A stretch of DNA of 14,867 nucleotides from Firmicutes bacterium UBA7709 (GTDB taxonomy: Bacteria; Bacillota_A; Clostridia; Peptostreptococcales; Anaerovoracaceae). The position numbers and the translations under genes were made by a program. The notes below the pieces were generated by a model that saw only the letters and a program-made list of their open reading frames with translations, was not told where the DNA came from and ran no database searches. The DNA is taken from contig DLFX01000098.1 in the NCBI GenBank assembly GCA_002482405.1, positions 4,835 to 19,701 of the forward strand, given 5' to 3'. Of the stretch, positions 1 through 6,463 are shown piece by piece. Numbering within the stretch: the first letter of the stretch is position 1; every line of letters starts with the position of its first letter.

Positions 1-2468
1 TCCTCCGATAGCGCCAGGCCGATCCCCTGTGTCAGACCGCCCCATAGCTGACCTTCCAGAACCAACTTATTCATGATCGGTCCGCAGTCTGAAACCAGCG
101 TAAACTTTTCAACCTGTGTTTTGCCCGTCGTTATATCCACCGCCACTTCGGCCAGCACAACTCCGTACATATAAACCGGGAACGGGTCGCCCTGTCCGGT
201 ATCCACACTGCACGCGGTACAGGGCGCAGTCCAGGTGCCCATATATTTTGTCGGCAGCTTTTCAGCGACCATTTCCTGATAGGTTCTGTAAGTGCCGTCT
301 TCCTTTTTAAGCGCCGCCAACAGGTTTTCACAGGCAACCCGGATGGCGTTTCCCGTCAGAACGTTTGACCGGCTGCCGCCTGCGGGGCCGCTGTTGGGGG
401 TTTTTTCCGTATCGTTCATAACAAGTCTGATCTGTTCGGGTTTTATACAGAGAGGCTTCAGCGCCTCGTGGGTCACCGTCCATGTCCCCATATCGGCTCC
501 CTGCCCATGGTCTTCCCATGAAGCCCCGACCGTGACGCCTTTCTCCGTAATTTCAACCCATGCCTCGGAGGAATCCGCGCCGTCAAGGCCGCAGCCGTAC
601 TCCAGCAGAGAGATGCCGACTCCGTATTTGATTTCACCGCCCTTGGCGTTTTTCATTTTTGCGTTTTCCTTTGCCTGTTTGTAAATCGGCCGCAATTTAT
701 CGAGGGCCTGGGGAAAGGCAATGACATCCGGAGGACAGCCGGTGGGAGTGGTGTCTCCTTCTCTGTAAACGTTCAGATACCGGAATTCCAGCGGATCCAT
801 CCCGGCTTTTTCCGCAAGCTCATCGACGATCACTTCCGAGGAAAACAGGCTCTGGGGAGAACCGTATCCTCTGAAAGCCGATCCCCACGCGTGGTTGGTG
901 GCCACCGTTCTGCCGTTGCCTCTGATATTTGGAATGCTGTACCCCGCGCCGATAAACTGCGGAGCCCGCATAGTCAGCAGGTCGCCGAATTCGCAGTACG
1001 GGCCGTGATCCACAGTCCAGTCGGATTTCATAGCGACGATCTTTCCGTTTTTATCCGCTCCCATCTTTATATTGATGAAGAACGGCGATCGCTTTCCTGT
1101 GTACGTTATCTGCTGATACATATTGAAATTAAGGAATACCGGCTTTTTGGTAACCAACGCCGCCACGCCGAGGAGACCTTCCATTGTCGGGCTGAATTTA
1201 TATCCAAAGGTACCGCCCGCATTATTCTGCACGATCACCAGTTTTTCAAGGGGCACGCCGATACCTTCTGCAACCATCAATGCGTGAAGCTGCAGGCCGA
1301 TGCTCTTGGAGTGGATGATCAGCTTGCCTTCTTCGTCAAGATAGGCAAAGCCCACATCCGGCTCAAGCGGCAGGTGTGGCTGTCTTCCGACATAAATATC
1401 CTCTTCAACGACATAAGGCAGTTGTTCAAACAGAGGATCAACTTCCTCGCCTTTTATGTTATGATTTTCAAAATAAGCGTTCGGGGTTCCGGGATGGATC
1501 TCGATGGCGTCTTCATCCAGAGCATCCAGGGCGTTCATATATGCGGGCAATTCTTCAATCTGGACCTTCACCTTTTTCGCAGCTTCTTCGGCAAGCTTCG
1601 GCGTATAGGCAAGCACCATAGCCAAAGCGTCTCCATACTGGAATATCTTCTTATCGTTTAAAATCGGTCTTTCCTTGCCGCTTCCCTTATTGGCCGGGAA
1701 GGCCAGACCGTTGATCCGGTTCGTTCCGGGAACGTCCTTATATGTAATGACCCTGTAAACGCCGGGCATTTTTTCGGCTTCCGAGGTATCGATGGACAGG
1801 ATATTGGCATGGGAAACCTCTGCCTGAACCAGTTTGATATGCAGCGTTCCGTCAGGCAGCTTCAACCCCATATCGGCGCCGAAATCCCAGGTACCCGTGA
1901 CCTTGGCAATTGCCGAGGGACGGATCATACTGGAGCCTTTCAGGCTCGTTCCGTCTTTCAGCTTCGGCCATAATTCCTCTTTGGTCACTTCTCCCCTCAT
2001 CATTCTGGCGGCGTCCATAACGGCGTCTACCAGCGGCTTATAGCCTGTGCACCTGCATATATTTCTGTTTACCTGAAACCACTCTCTTATTTCTTCCCTT
2101 GTGGGATTGATGTTCTGATCCAGCAGCGCTTTAGCCGACATGATAAATCCGGGCGTACAGAATCCGCATTGGGCGGCCCCGTGAATCATCCAGGCGAGCT
2201 GCAGGGGATGAAGACATTCCCTCGTACCTACGCCTTCAATGGTTAAGATCTGAGCGCCGTCCGGGATTCTTTCCATGGTGTAATTACATGATCTCACAGC
2301 CTTACCGTCCCAAATAACCGTACATGCGCCGCATTCGCCTTCCCCACCGCATCCGGACTTGGTTCCTGTGAGAAAGAGTTGATTTCTTAATACATTTACT
2401 AGGGATTCTTCCGGATCCACTACGATATGTCTTTCAACTCCATTAATAAATAAGGTTTTTTTAATCAT
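1..2468 (-). CDS. mop: Mop-type molybdenum aldehyde oxidoreductase (C-terminus beyond left edge)
   Basis: Single-chain molybdenum hydroxylase that oxidises aldehydes to carboxylic acids, passing electrons through two [2Fe-2S] clusters. The 822 codons in the window align by eye along their whole length with Desulfovibrio gigas Mop (about 907 residues), with no frameshift. The plant-type cluster uses C40, C46, C49 and C61; the second uses C101, C104, C138 and C140 (CGFC...CRCTGYKPL). The cofactor domain shows GGTFGYKF, AFRGYG, HGQGADMG and GGSRSNVLTGNAIR. The last 80 or so residues, including the catalytic Glu of the GVGE motif, lie off the window. ATG at 2468 follows AGGAG. One oddity is C-x5-C between C40 and C46, where Mop has C-x4-C. 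It is third in an operon with the shortened paralogue and the ferredoxin. The aldehyde substrate cannot be told from sequence, and a xanthine dehydrogenase-like purine hydroxylase is less likely because no FAD domain is present. Confidence 0.93.
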   Translation of the reverse strand, partial: MIKKTLFINGVERHIVVDPEESLVNVLRNQLFLTGTKSGCGGEGECGACTVIWDGKAVRSCNYTMERIPDGAQILTIEGVGTRECLHPLQLAWMIHGAAQCGFCTPGFIMSAKALLDQNINPTREEIREWFQVNRNICRCTGYKPLVDAVMDAARMMRGEVTKEELWPKLKDGTSLKGSSMIRPSAIAKVTGTWDFGADMGLKLPDGTLHIKLVQAEVSHANILSIDTSEAEKMPGVYRVITYKDVPGTNRINGLAFPANKGSGKERPILNDKKIFQYGDALAMVLAYTPKLAEEAAKKVKVQIEELPAYMNALDALDEDAIEIHPGTPNAYFENHNIKGEEVDPLFEQLPYVVEEDIYVGRQPHLPLEPDVGFAYLDEEGKLIIHSKSIGLQLHALMVAEGIGVPLEKLVIVQNNAGGTFGYKFSPTMEGLLGVAALVTKKPVFLNFNMYQQITYTGKRSPFFINIKMGADKNGKIVAMKSDWTVDHGPYCEFGDLLTMRAPQFIGAGYSIPNIRGNGRTVATNHAWGSAFRGYGSPQSLFSSEVIVDELAEKAGMDPLEFRYLNVYREGDTTPTGCPPDVIAFPQALDKLRPIYKQAKENAKMKNAKGGEIKYGVGISLLEYGCGLDGADSSEAWVEITEKGVTVGASWEDHGQGADMGTWTVTHEALKPLCIKPEQIRLVMNDTEKTPNSGPAGGSRSNVLTGNAIRVACENLLAALKKEDGTYRTYQEMVAEKLPTKYMGTWTAPCTACSVDTGQGDPFPVYMYGVVLAEVAVDITTGKTQVEKFTLVSDCGPIMNKLVLEGQLWGGLTQGIGLALSE

Positions 2469-2504
2469 TTGATTGTCTCCTTTTTCTTAACTATTAAAGC
2501 CCCA

Positions 2505-2527
2505 GGCGTTAGCAAAGGACTGACGCC
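2505..2527 (-). other. Intercistronic hairpin between ferredoxin and oxidoreductase genes
   Basis: GGCGTTAG at 2505-2512 pairs with CTGACGCC at 2520-2527 (8 bp with one G-T wobble, 7-nt loop). It sits in the 85-nt gap after the ferredoxin stop. No U-tract follows on the minus strand, so it is more likely an RNA processing or stability element, or an attenuating stem, than a full terminator. This is seen structure; the role is inference. Confidence 0.4.
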
Positions 2528-2553
2528 CTCGTTCAGAAACGGAACCCAATTCA

Positions 2554-3003
2554 TTAACGTTGTTCCTCTTCGAACAATTCCATAAATTTTGATGCGATTG
2601 CCTTTTTCTTGTTTATATTGGCCACGGTGCTGTCTACGTACTCGATCGCCCTTGTAGGACAGTATTTTACGCAGTCCGGATTGCCGTTGCACAGATTGCA
2701 CTTCATGATTCTCCTTTTCCGGGGGCTGTAATGAATATTTCCCATGGGGCAGGAGCTGATACATACTTTGCATCCGATACATTTCTTCGAATCTGTTACA
2801 ACCGCGTCATTCTCATCTCTATGAATCGCTCCGGTGGGACATACCTTCATACATGCGGCGTCTTCACACTGCATACACATGACAGGTACTGAAATTACCG
2901 CTTCTTCAAAGTGGATAACATTTACCGCGGAATTTGAGCAAACCGACTCACAGGTCCCGCAGTTTTTGCACTTCTTAGGCGAAATCATTAAAATTTTGCT
3001 CAT
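2554..3003 (-). CDS. Four-cluster [4Fe-4S] ferredoxin subunit (HycB/HydN/CooF-like)
   Basis: A 149-residue polyferredoxin that should carry four [4Fe-4S] clusters, set by four Cys quartets: C12/C15/C18/C22, C43/C46/C51/C55, C75/C78/C81/C85 and C102/C105/C111/C115, the last with the C-x2-C-x5-C-x3-C spacing typical of HycB/DmsB-type electron-transfer subunits. No signal peptide or membrane segment is visible, so it is cytoplasmic. Lying between the two oxidoreductase genes, it is probably their electron carrier or a subunit of a larger complex, linking aldehyde oxidation to ferredoxin. The start is odd: ATG at 3003 has only a weak upstream sequence, while a strong AGAGGAGGT lies about 40 nt upstream at a spacing too long for this ATG. 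The frame stays open between them but has no standard start codon. Family call is firm; partner is inferred. Confidence 0.88.
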   Translation of the reverse strand: MSKILMISPKKCKNCGTCESVCSNSAVNVIHFEEAVISVPVMCMQCEDAACMKVCPTGAIHRDENDAVVTDSKKCIGCKVCISSCPMGNIHYSPRKRRIMKCNLCNGNPDCVKYCPTRAIEYVDSTVANINKKKAIASKFMELFEEEQR

Positions 3004-3097
3004 AATAATCTTGGTTACCGCATGTGCGATACCAGTTGCACCTCCTCTAAATAATTAATCAGTCTTTTATTTCGTTCCTTTTACCACAGTTGGCATA

Positions 3098-4267
3098 TCA
3101 CAGCTCGAGATAAACCGGTTGCCTGGTAACCAGGGCCGCAACGCCAAGAAGCCCCTCCAGCGCCGGGCCGGTTTTGTGTTCGGAAACACCTATCCCATGG
3201 TTTTGCACGACAGCCAGCTTCTCAGGCGGTACGCCGATTCCCTCCGCCAATGCATTGAGGTGTAAATCCGCATTCTTTGAATGAATCATCAGCTTGCCCT
3301 TTTCGTTCAGATATGCAAATCCGGTATCCGGCTCAAGGGGAGGTTGTGCTTCCTCCGCAGCGGAAGTTGTGCTCACAGGTAATTCTTGTATCGCCACCTT
3401 AACTTTTTTCGCGGCCTCTTCGGCAATCGTCGGCGCATAAGCAAGCACCATGGCTATGGCGTCGCCGGAATGCAATATTTTTTTATCGCTCAATATCGGT
3501 CTCGCCGACCCGTTGAGCCTGTTTGTTCCCGGTACGTCCTTGCCGGTGATGACCTTGTATACTCCGGGAATTTTCTCCGCTTCCGAGGTATCGATGGACA
3601 GGATATTTCCATGGGCTGTCTGCGCCTGGATCAGCTTGATATGCAGCGTCCCTTCAGGCAGCTTCAATCCCAGATCCCCTCCAAACTCCCACGTGCCGGT
3701 CACCTTGGCTGCGGCAGAAGGATCAGGCCGGCGGTCGCCGGACATGCCTGCTCCGTCCTTTACTTTTGACCACAGCTCTTCCTTGGTCACTTCCCCCCTC
3801 ATCAGCCTCGCAGCGTCCATGACTGCGTCCACCTTCGATTCGTTGTCCTTGCACCTGCATACGTTTTTGTTTTTCCGGAACCAGTCCGCTGCTTCTTCCC
3901 TTGTCGGATTGAGGTTCTGGTCGAGCAGCGCCTTTGCCGATACGATAAAGCCCGGTGTGCAGAACCCGCATTGAGCCGCTCCGTGAATGATCCATGCAAG
4001 CTTCAGCGGGTGAAGGCTTTCTTCGCTTCCTACGCCTTCGATCGTAATAATCCGGGCATCCTCCGGGACTTCCTTCATCTTCACGATACAAGATCTTGCC
4101 GCCTTATCGTTTAAAATTACCGTACAAGCTCCGCATTCCCCTTTGCCGCAGCCCGCCTTTGTCCCTGTCAGAAACATCTGATTTCTCAGTACGCTCGCCA
4201 GAGAGACGTCAGGATCAACTACGACACGCCGTTCGACTCCGTTGATAAATAACGTTTTCTTAAGCAT
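3098..4267 (-). CDS. Shortened aldehyde oxidoreductase paralogue lacking the cofactor domain
   Basis: A 389-residue paralogue of the neighbouring Mop-type enzyme, less than half the usual 900. Both [2Fe-2S] domains are intact: C40, C45, C48, C60 and C100, C103, C137, C139. After CRC at 137-139 the near-invariant TGYKPL is KDNESK. The start of the cofactor domain follows (KVTGTWEFG, SIDTSEAEKIPGV), but the stretch from about residue 298 lacks some 45-55 residues in frame, and the pterin loop GGTFGYKF of the neighbour reads IGVSEHKT at about 359-366. The protein stops after PVYLEL, and the AFRGYG, QG and GVGE loops are absent. It cannot bind molybdenum cofactor in the usual way. ATG at 4267 follows GGAGGG, and it is the first gene behind a sigma-54 promoter. 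Either a pseudoenzyme kept as an iron-sulfur electron carrier or regulator, or a decaying duplicate; the in-frame nature of the changes leans to the first. Confidence 0.85.
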   Translation of the reverse strand: MLKKTLFINGVERRVVVDPDVSLASVLRNQMFLTGTKAGCGKGECGACTVILNDKAARSCIVKMKEVPEDARIITIEGVGSEESLHPLKLAWIIHGAAQCGFCTPGFIVSAKALLDQNLNPTREEAADWFRKNKNVCRCKDNESKVDAVMDAARLMRGEVTKEELWSKVKDGAGMSGDRRPDPSAAAKVTGTWEFGGDLGLKLPEGTLHIKLIQAQTAHGNILSIDTSEAEKIPGVYKVITGKDVPGTNRLNGSARPILSDKKILHSGDAIAMVLAYAPTIAEEAAKKVKVAIQELPVSTTSAAEEAQPPLEPDTGFAYLNEKGKLMIHSKNADLHLNALAEGIGVPPEKLAVVQNHGIGVSEHKTGPALEGLLGVAALVTRQPVYLEL

Positions 4268-4368
4268 AGTATCCCTCCATTTTCAAATTAAGTTTTGGAA
4301 CTGTCTTAAAAACCCTATCCTTTGCCCGCATCGATTCAACTTGAAAAGTTTATGTCAATAATATAACT

Positions 4369-4385
4369 AGCATAACTTATGCCAA
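4369..4385 (-). promoter_or_regulatory. Sigma-54 (-24/-12) promoter of the oxidoreductase operon
   Basis: On the minus strand the site reads TTGGCATAAGTTATGCT, against the consensus TGGCAC-N5-TTGC. The GG and GC elements have the exact spacing needed for RpoN. Transcription would start near 4358, about 90 nt before the ATG at 4267. Enhancer-like inverted repeats lie upstream at 4434-4502. Confidence 0.8.
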
Positions 4386-4386
4386 T

Positions 4387-4411
4387 AAAAAAACTCCGCC
4401 AATGTGCGGAG
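4387..4411 (-). terminator. Rho-independent terminator of the xdhC operon
   Basis: On the minus strand a perfect 6-bp GC-rich stem (CTCCGC/GCGGAG, positions 4411-4406 and 4399-4394) with a 6-nt loop is followed by seven T (4393-4387). It ends one base before the -24 promoter element of the next operon, so it insulates that operon from xdhC readthrough. It lies about 150 nt beyond the xdhC stop. Two weaker stems without U-tracts (CCCC/GGGG at 4521-4532 and CTGCT/AGCAG at 4536-4550) come first. Confidence 0.8.
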
Positions 4412-4433
4412 AGATTTCATATTTTTCAGCAAG

Positions 4434-4502
4434 TGTTCTGTTGTGGAACGGTTTTGTTGACGGTTTGTGTTCCAATGCGGAACATTGCTCTATTTCGGAA
4501 CA
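4434..4502 (-). promoter_or_regulatory. Three enhancer-like inverted repeats (proposed activator sites)
   Basis: Three 17-bp inverted repeats fit TGTTCY-N5-GGAACR. Site A is 4434-4450 (TGTTCT/GGAACG), site B 4468-4484 (TGTTCC/GGAACA, perfect), site C 4486-4502 (TGCTCT/GGAACA, one mismatch). B and C are 18 bp centre to centre, A and B 34 bp. Relative to the predicted start near 4358 the centres are near -84, -118 and -136, a normal range for sigma-54 enhancers. The same motif recurs at 6429-6463. Binding by the activator encoded at 6431-8386 is inferred. Confidence 0.7.
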
Positions 4503-4556
4503 TCGCGTCCCTGACAATTTCCCCTTTAGGGGTTGCTGCTTGCTCAGCAGTCTTGC

Positions 4557-5642
4557 TTACCCGTGATAGTCCTCGATCAGCACCCTCATGACGCCGCCGC
4601 AGACCATTCCTTCCTCTTCGGCGGTTTGACCTGTCATATCGATATTATGGAGCTTTGAACCGCCTGTCCCTATGACCTGCCAGGCCGCATTGATGATTTC
4701 TCCTTCGGCATACCCGCCGCCGATACTTCCTACCGTCATTCCATATGGCCATACAAGCATCTTAGTTCCCGGCCGTCTCGGCGCCGAACCTTCCGTTGCG
4801 ATGATTGTTATGAGAGCTCTTGGTTCTCCCGTATCCTTGCGGAGTTCTTCCAATACGGAACGGTCAAATTCGGGCCAGTTGGCCTTATCGGAAGACGTAT
4901 TATTCGACGGACCTTCAAGCCTTCGATAGCTTACGGCCTGCGCGATTATGGATATTGCGATCTCTTCCGGCGTGACCGCTCCTATTGCAAGGCCAATGGG
5001 TGCGTTCACCTGATTGATCAGCGCATCGGAACAGCCTTCCTGCAAAAGCTGTTGTTTCACGGTGTCCACACTTCGTTTCGAACCGATCATTCCTATATAC
5101 GCCGTCTTATAGTTCAGCAGCTGTTCCAGACAAGCCACATCATGCCGGTGTTCCCTGGTCATAATCACGACAAAGGAATACTCATTCAGATTTAGTTGCG
5201 TAAAGCAGTTATCGAAGCTCTCACAAATGATCTTTTCCGCATTTGGAAACCGATCCTTATTTGCGAAAATCGGCCTGTCGTCTACAACGGTGACTAAAAA
5301 TCCAACTTTAGCCCCAAATTCAACCAGAGGCTTCGCAATATGACCGCCTCCCAAAACCACAAGGCGGGGTTCCGGAAAATATGGCTCAGCCAGAATGCTC
5401 ACACCCTTTGATGCCTGAAAATATTGAAGATTTCCTGTACCCAAAGCAACTTGCGCTCTTAGAATCGTCGCTGAATCCAGGGGATGGACCGCATCGGAGG
5501 TGCGCAGCTGGTCTTCTGTAAGCAGGATTTTATCACGCACTGCTTCTCCGGTTTTTTCTCCGCCGTCTATTACCGTAATTACGACCGCTTTGTTTCCCTT
5601 GTCCAGCTCCCTTTTCAATCTTATGTAAATATCTGAGTTCAT
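4557..5642 (-). CDS. xdhC: XdhC/CoxI-family molybdenum cofactor protein
   Basis: XdhC-family proteins bind and modify molybdenum cofactor (sulfuration or nucleotide form) and hand it to molybdenum hydroxylases. This 361-residue copy has a short N-terminal XdhC-like piece (KAVVITVIDGG, 18-28), a Rossmann fold with VVLGGGHIAKP (95-105), VVDDRP (119-124), MTREHRHDV (161-169) and IGMIGSKR (183-190), then a complete CoxI/XdhC domain at the end: RALITIIATEGSAPRRPG (275-292), GSIGGGYAEGEI (305-316) and EGMVCGGVM (344-352). The complete CoxI-type domain thus lies after the Rossmann part, the reverse of the common order. I chose the ATG at 5642, 4 nt after the upstream stop; a TTG at 5669 would overlap that gene and has no ribosome binding site. 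It is last in the operon from 6306 and probably matures the oxidoreductase encoded downstream. Confidence 0.9.
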   Translation of the reverse strand: MNSDIYIRLKRELDKGNKAVVITVIDGGEKTGEAVRDKILLTEDQLRTSDAVHPLDSATILRAQVALGTGNLQYFQASKGVSILAEPYFPEPRLVVLGGGHIAKPLVEFGAKVGFLVTVVDDRPIFANKDRFPNAEKIICESFDNCFTQLNLNEYSFVVIMTREHRHDVACLEQLLNYKTAYIGMIGSKRSVDTVKQQLLQEGCSDALINQVNAPIGLAIGAVTPEEIAISIIAQAVSYRRLEGPSNNTSSDKANWPEFDRSVLEELRKDTGEPRALITIIATEGSAPRRPGTKMLVWPYGMTVGSIGGGYAEGEIINAAWQVIGTGGSKLHNIDMTGQTAEEEGMVCGGVMRVLIEDYHG

Positions 5643-5646
5643 ACGC

Positions 5647-6099
5647 CTATTCCCTGCTCCCAAATTCAAAGTTATGATCGCTCAGTATCTCCCGTATCTT
5701 TTCATAGCTTTTGATCATGATATCTCCGCATTTCAAAATGTAATCCTGATTGGTTTGATAGTCCGTTACAGTACATACTCCGATAATATCACTGCATTCC
5801 GTGCTTCCAAACTCAGACTCAAACCATTCGGTATATTCGTCGACCATATCGGAATACTCCGGCTTCGGATATTCCAGATCATTTCCTTTTCCTGCATAAA
5901 AGCCCAGGATCGCAATTCCTCCCGGCAACACCCCGCATGTCTTCTGAGTGCTGCCGACGCCCATACAGAGACCATTCACGGCTCTTAACAGATCTTCATT
6001 TTCTTTTTCCTCTTCGTCAAGGGCCATTTTTACCATGATTTGGGTGCAGCAATATCCTGTATTTTTCAGCTTGAACAGTTTAAAGGCGGTATCATCCAA
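5647..6099 (-). CDS. C-GCAxxG-C-C family redox protein, DVU_1555-like
   Basis: A 150-residue cysteine-rich protein. The core (about residues 40-70) reads NGLCMGVGSTQKTCGVLPGG followed by a small hydrophobic run, matching the C-GCAxxG-C-C fold, with further cysteines at the N-terminus (GYCCTQ) and near the C-terminus. From memory it best resembles the subgroup named after Desulfovibrio DVU_1555, which occurs beside Mop-type aldehyde oxidoreductases; that context is present here. A role in redox or cofactor supply for the enzyme is likely but unproven in the family. The start is TTG at 6099, directly after the TAA of the preceding gene and 8 nt behind GGAGG, so the two are translationally coupled. 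No signal peptide is seen. Confidence 0.78.
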   Translation of the reverse strand: MDDTAFKLFKLKNTGYCCTQIMVKMALDEEEKENEDLLRAVNGLCMGVGSTQKTCGVLPGGIAILGFYAGKGNDLEYPKPEYSDMVDEYTEWFESEFGSTECSDIIGVCTVTDYQTNQDYILKCGDIMIKSYEKIREILSDHNFEFGSRE

Positions 6100-6306
6100 T
6101 TATTTATCCTCCAATCCTTTTTCAACCTCCAGCATTCTCCCCATAGCCAGATCCTCTCCGATAAATACGCCGTTACACTTCGGGCACTTCATCAGCTCCA
6201 CTTCAAATTTTCCCGCAAGATAGGATACCTTTACCTTGCGAAGCACCAATTTTTCCTTGCATTTATCACAGATCCACGGCACGGTCTGTTCCGTTTCCTC
6301 TTTCAT
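6100..6306 (-). CDS. Small CxxC-CxxC redox protein, DVU_1557-like
   Basis: A 68-residue protein with two zinc-ribbon or rubredoxin-like knuckles: WICDKC near residue 11 and LMKCPKC near residue 40. It ends in DLAMGRMLEVEKGLEDK, a tail I associate with the DVU_1557 family of small redox proteins found in Mop-type oxidoreductase clusters. It may bind Fe or Zn and act in electron transfer or enzyme assembly; function is not established. The start at 6306 is chosen because GGAGGAG lies 6 nt upstream; a longer frame to 6393 would run into the sigma-54 promoter. First gene of a three-gene operon with the C-GCAxxG-C-C protein and XdhC. Its stop touches the next start with no gap. Confidence 0.8.
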   Translation of the reverse strand: MKEETEQTVPWICDKCKEKLVLRKVKVSYLAGKFEVELMKCPKCNGVFIGEDLAMGRMLEVEKGLEDK

Positions 6307-6388
6307 GTTCTGCTCCTCCGCTGCTTTCCCGATATAATTGCGAGACGGCTTCCATCTCCTTTTGATTTTCTCCCTGTAAACCGTAAGA

Positions 6389-6404
6389 AGCAATATTCAT
6401 GCCA
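6389..6404 (-). promoter_or_regulatory. Sigma-54 (-24/-12) promoter of the redox protein/xdhC operon
   Basis: The minus strand reads TGGCATGAATATTGCT, differing from the RpoN consensus TGGCACG-N4-TTGCT at only one defined base and with exact GG-to-GC spacing. The start would be near 6378, about 72 nt before the ATG at 6306. It lies 26 bp beyond the activator stop codon and has a pair of enhancer-like repeats just upstream (6429-6463). Confidence 0.85.
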
Positions 6405-6428
6405 TAACAGCACCCCCGTCAAAATGCG

Positions 6429-6463
6429 TGTTACAGATTGGAGCAGTGTTCTGTTTCGGAACA
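6429..6463 (-). promoter_or_regulatory. Tandem enhancer-like repeats inside the activator's 3' end
   Basis: Inverted repeat TGTTCT-N5-GGAACA at 6447-6463, and a weaker TGTTAC-N5-GGAGCA at 6429-6445, 18 bp centre to centre with a 1-bp gap. The centres fall near -77 and -59 of the predicted sigma-54 start. The pair spans the codons for residues 642-651 and the stop of the activator gene. The motif and the 18-bp step match sites B and C at 4468-4502. Binding is inferred. Confidence 0.7.

Noticed and set aside
891..1661. A 256-codon open frame on the plus strand
   Set aside because: It is antisense to the Mop-type gene, whose minus-strand product matches the family throughout; no ribosome binding site or family resemblance.
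2505..2527. Hairpin as a rho-independent terminator
   Set aside because: No U-tract follows on the transcribed strand, and the downstream oxidoreductase gene has no promoter that I can see, so cotranscription is more likely.
3017..3033. Minus-strand TGGTATCGCACATGC resembling a sigma-54 promoter before the ferredoxin gene
   Set aside because: The GG/GC spacing is right but the -24 box is weak, the start would fall about 5 nt before the ATG, and there is no enhancer motif nearby.
3090..3106. Plus-strand TTGGCATATCACAGC resembling a sigma-54 promoter
   Set aside because: The GG-to-GC distance is one base short and no plus-strand gene follows.
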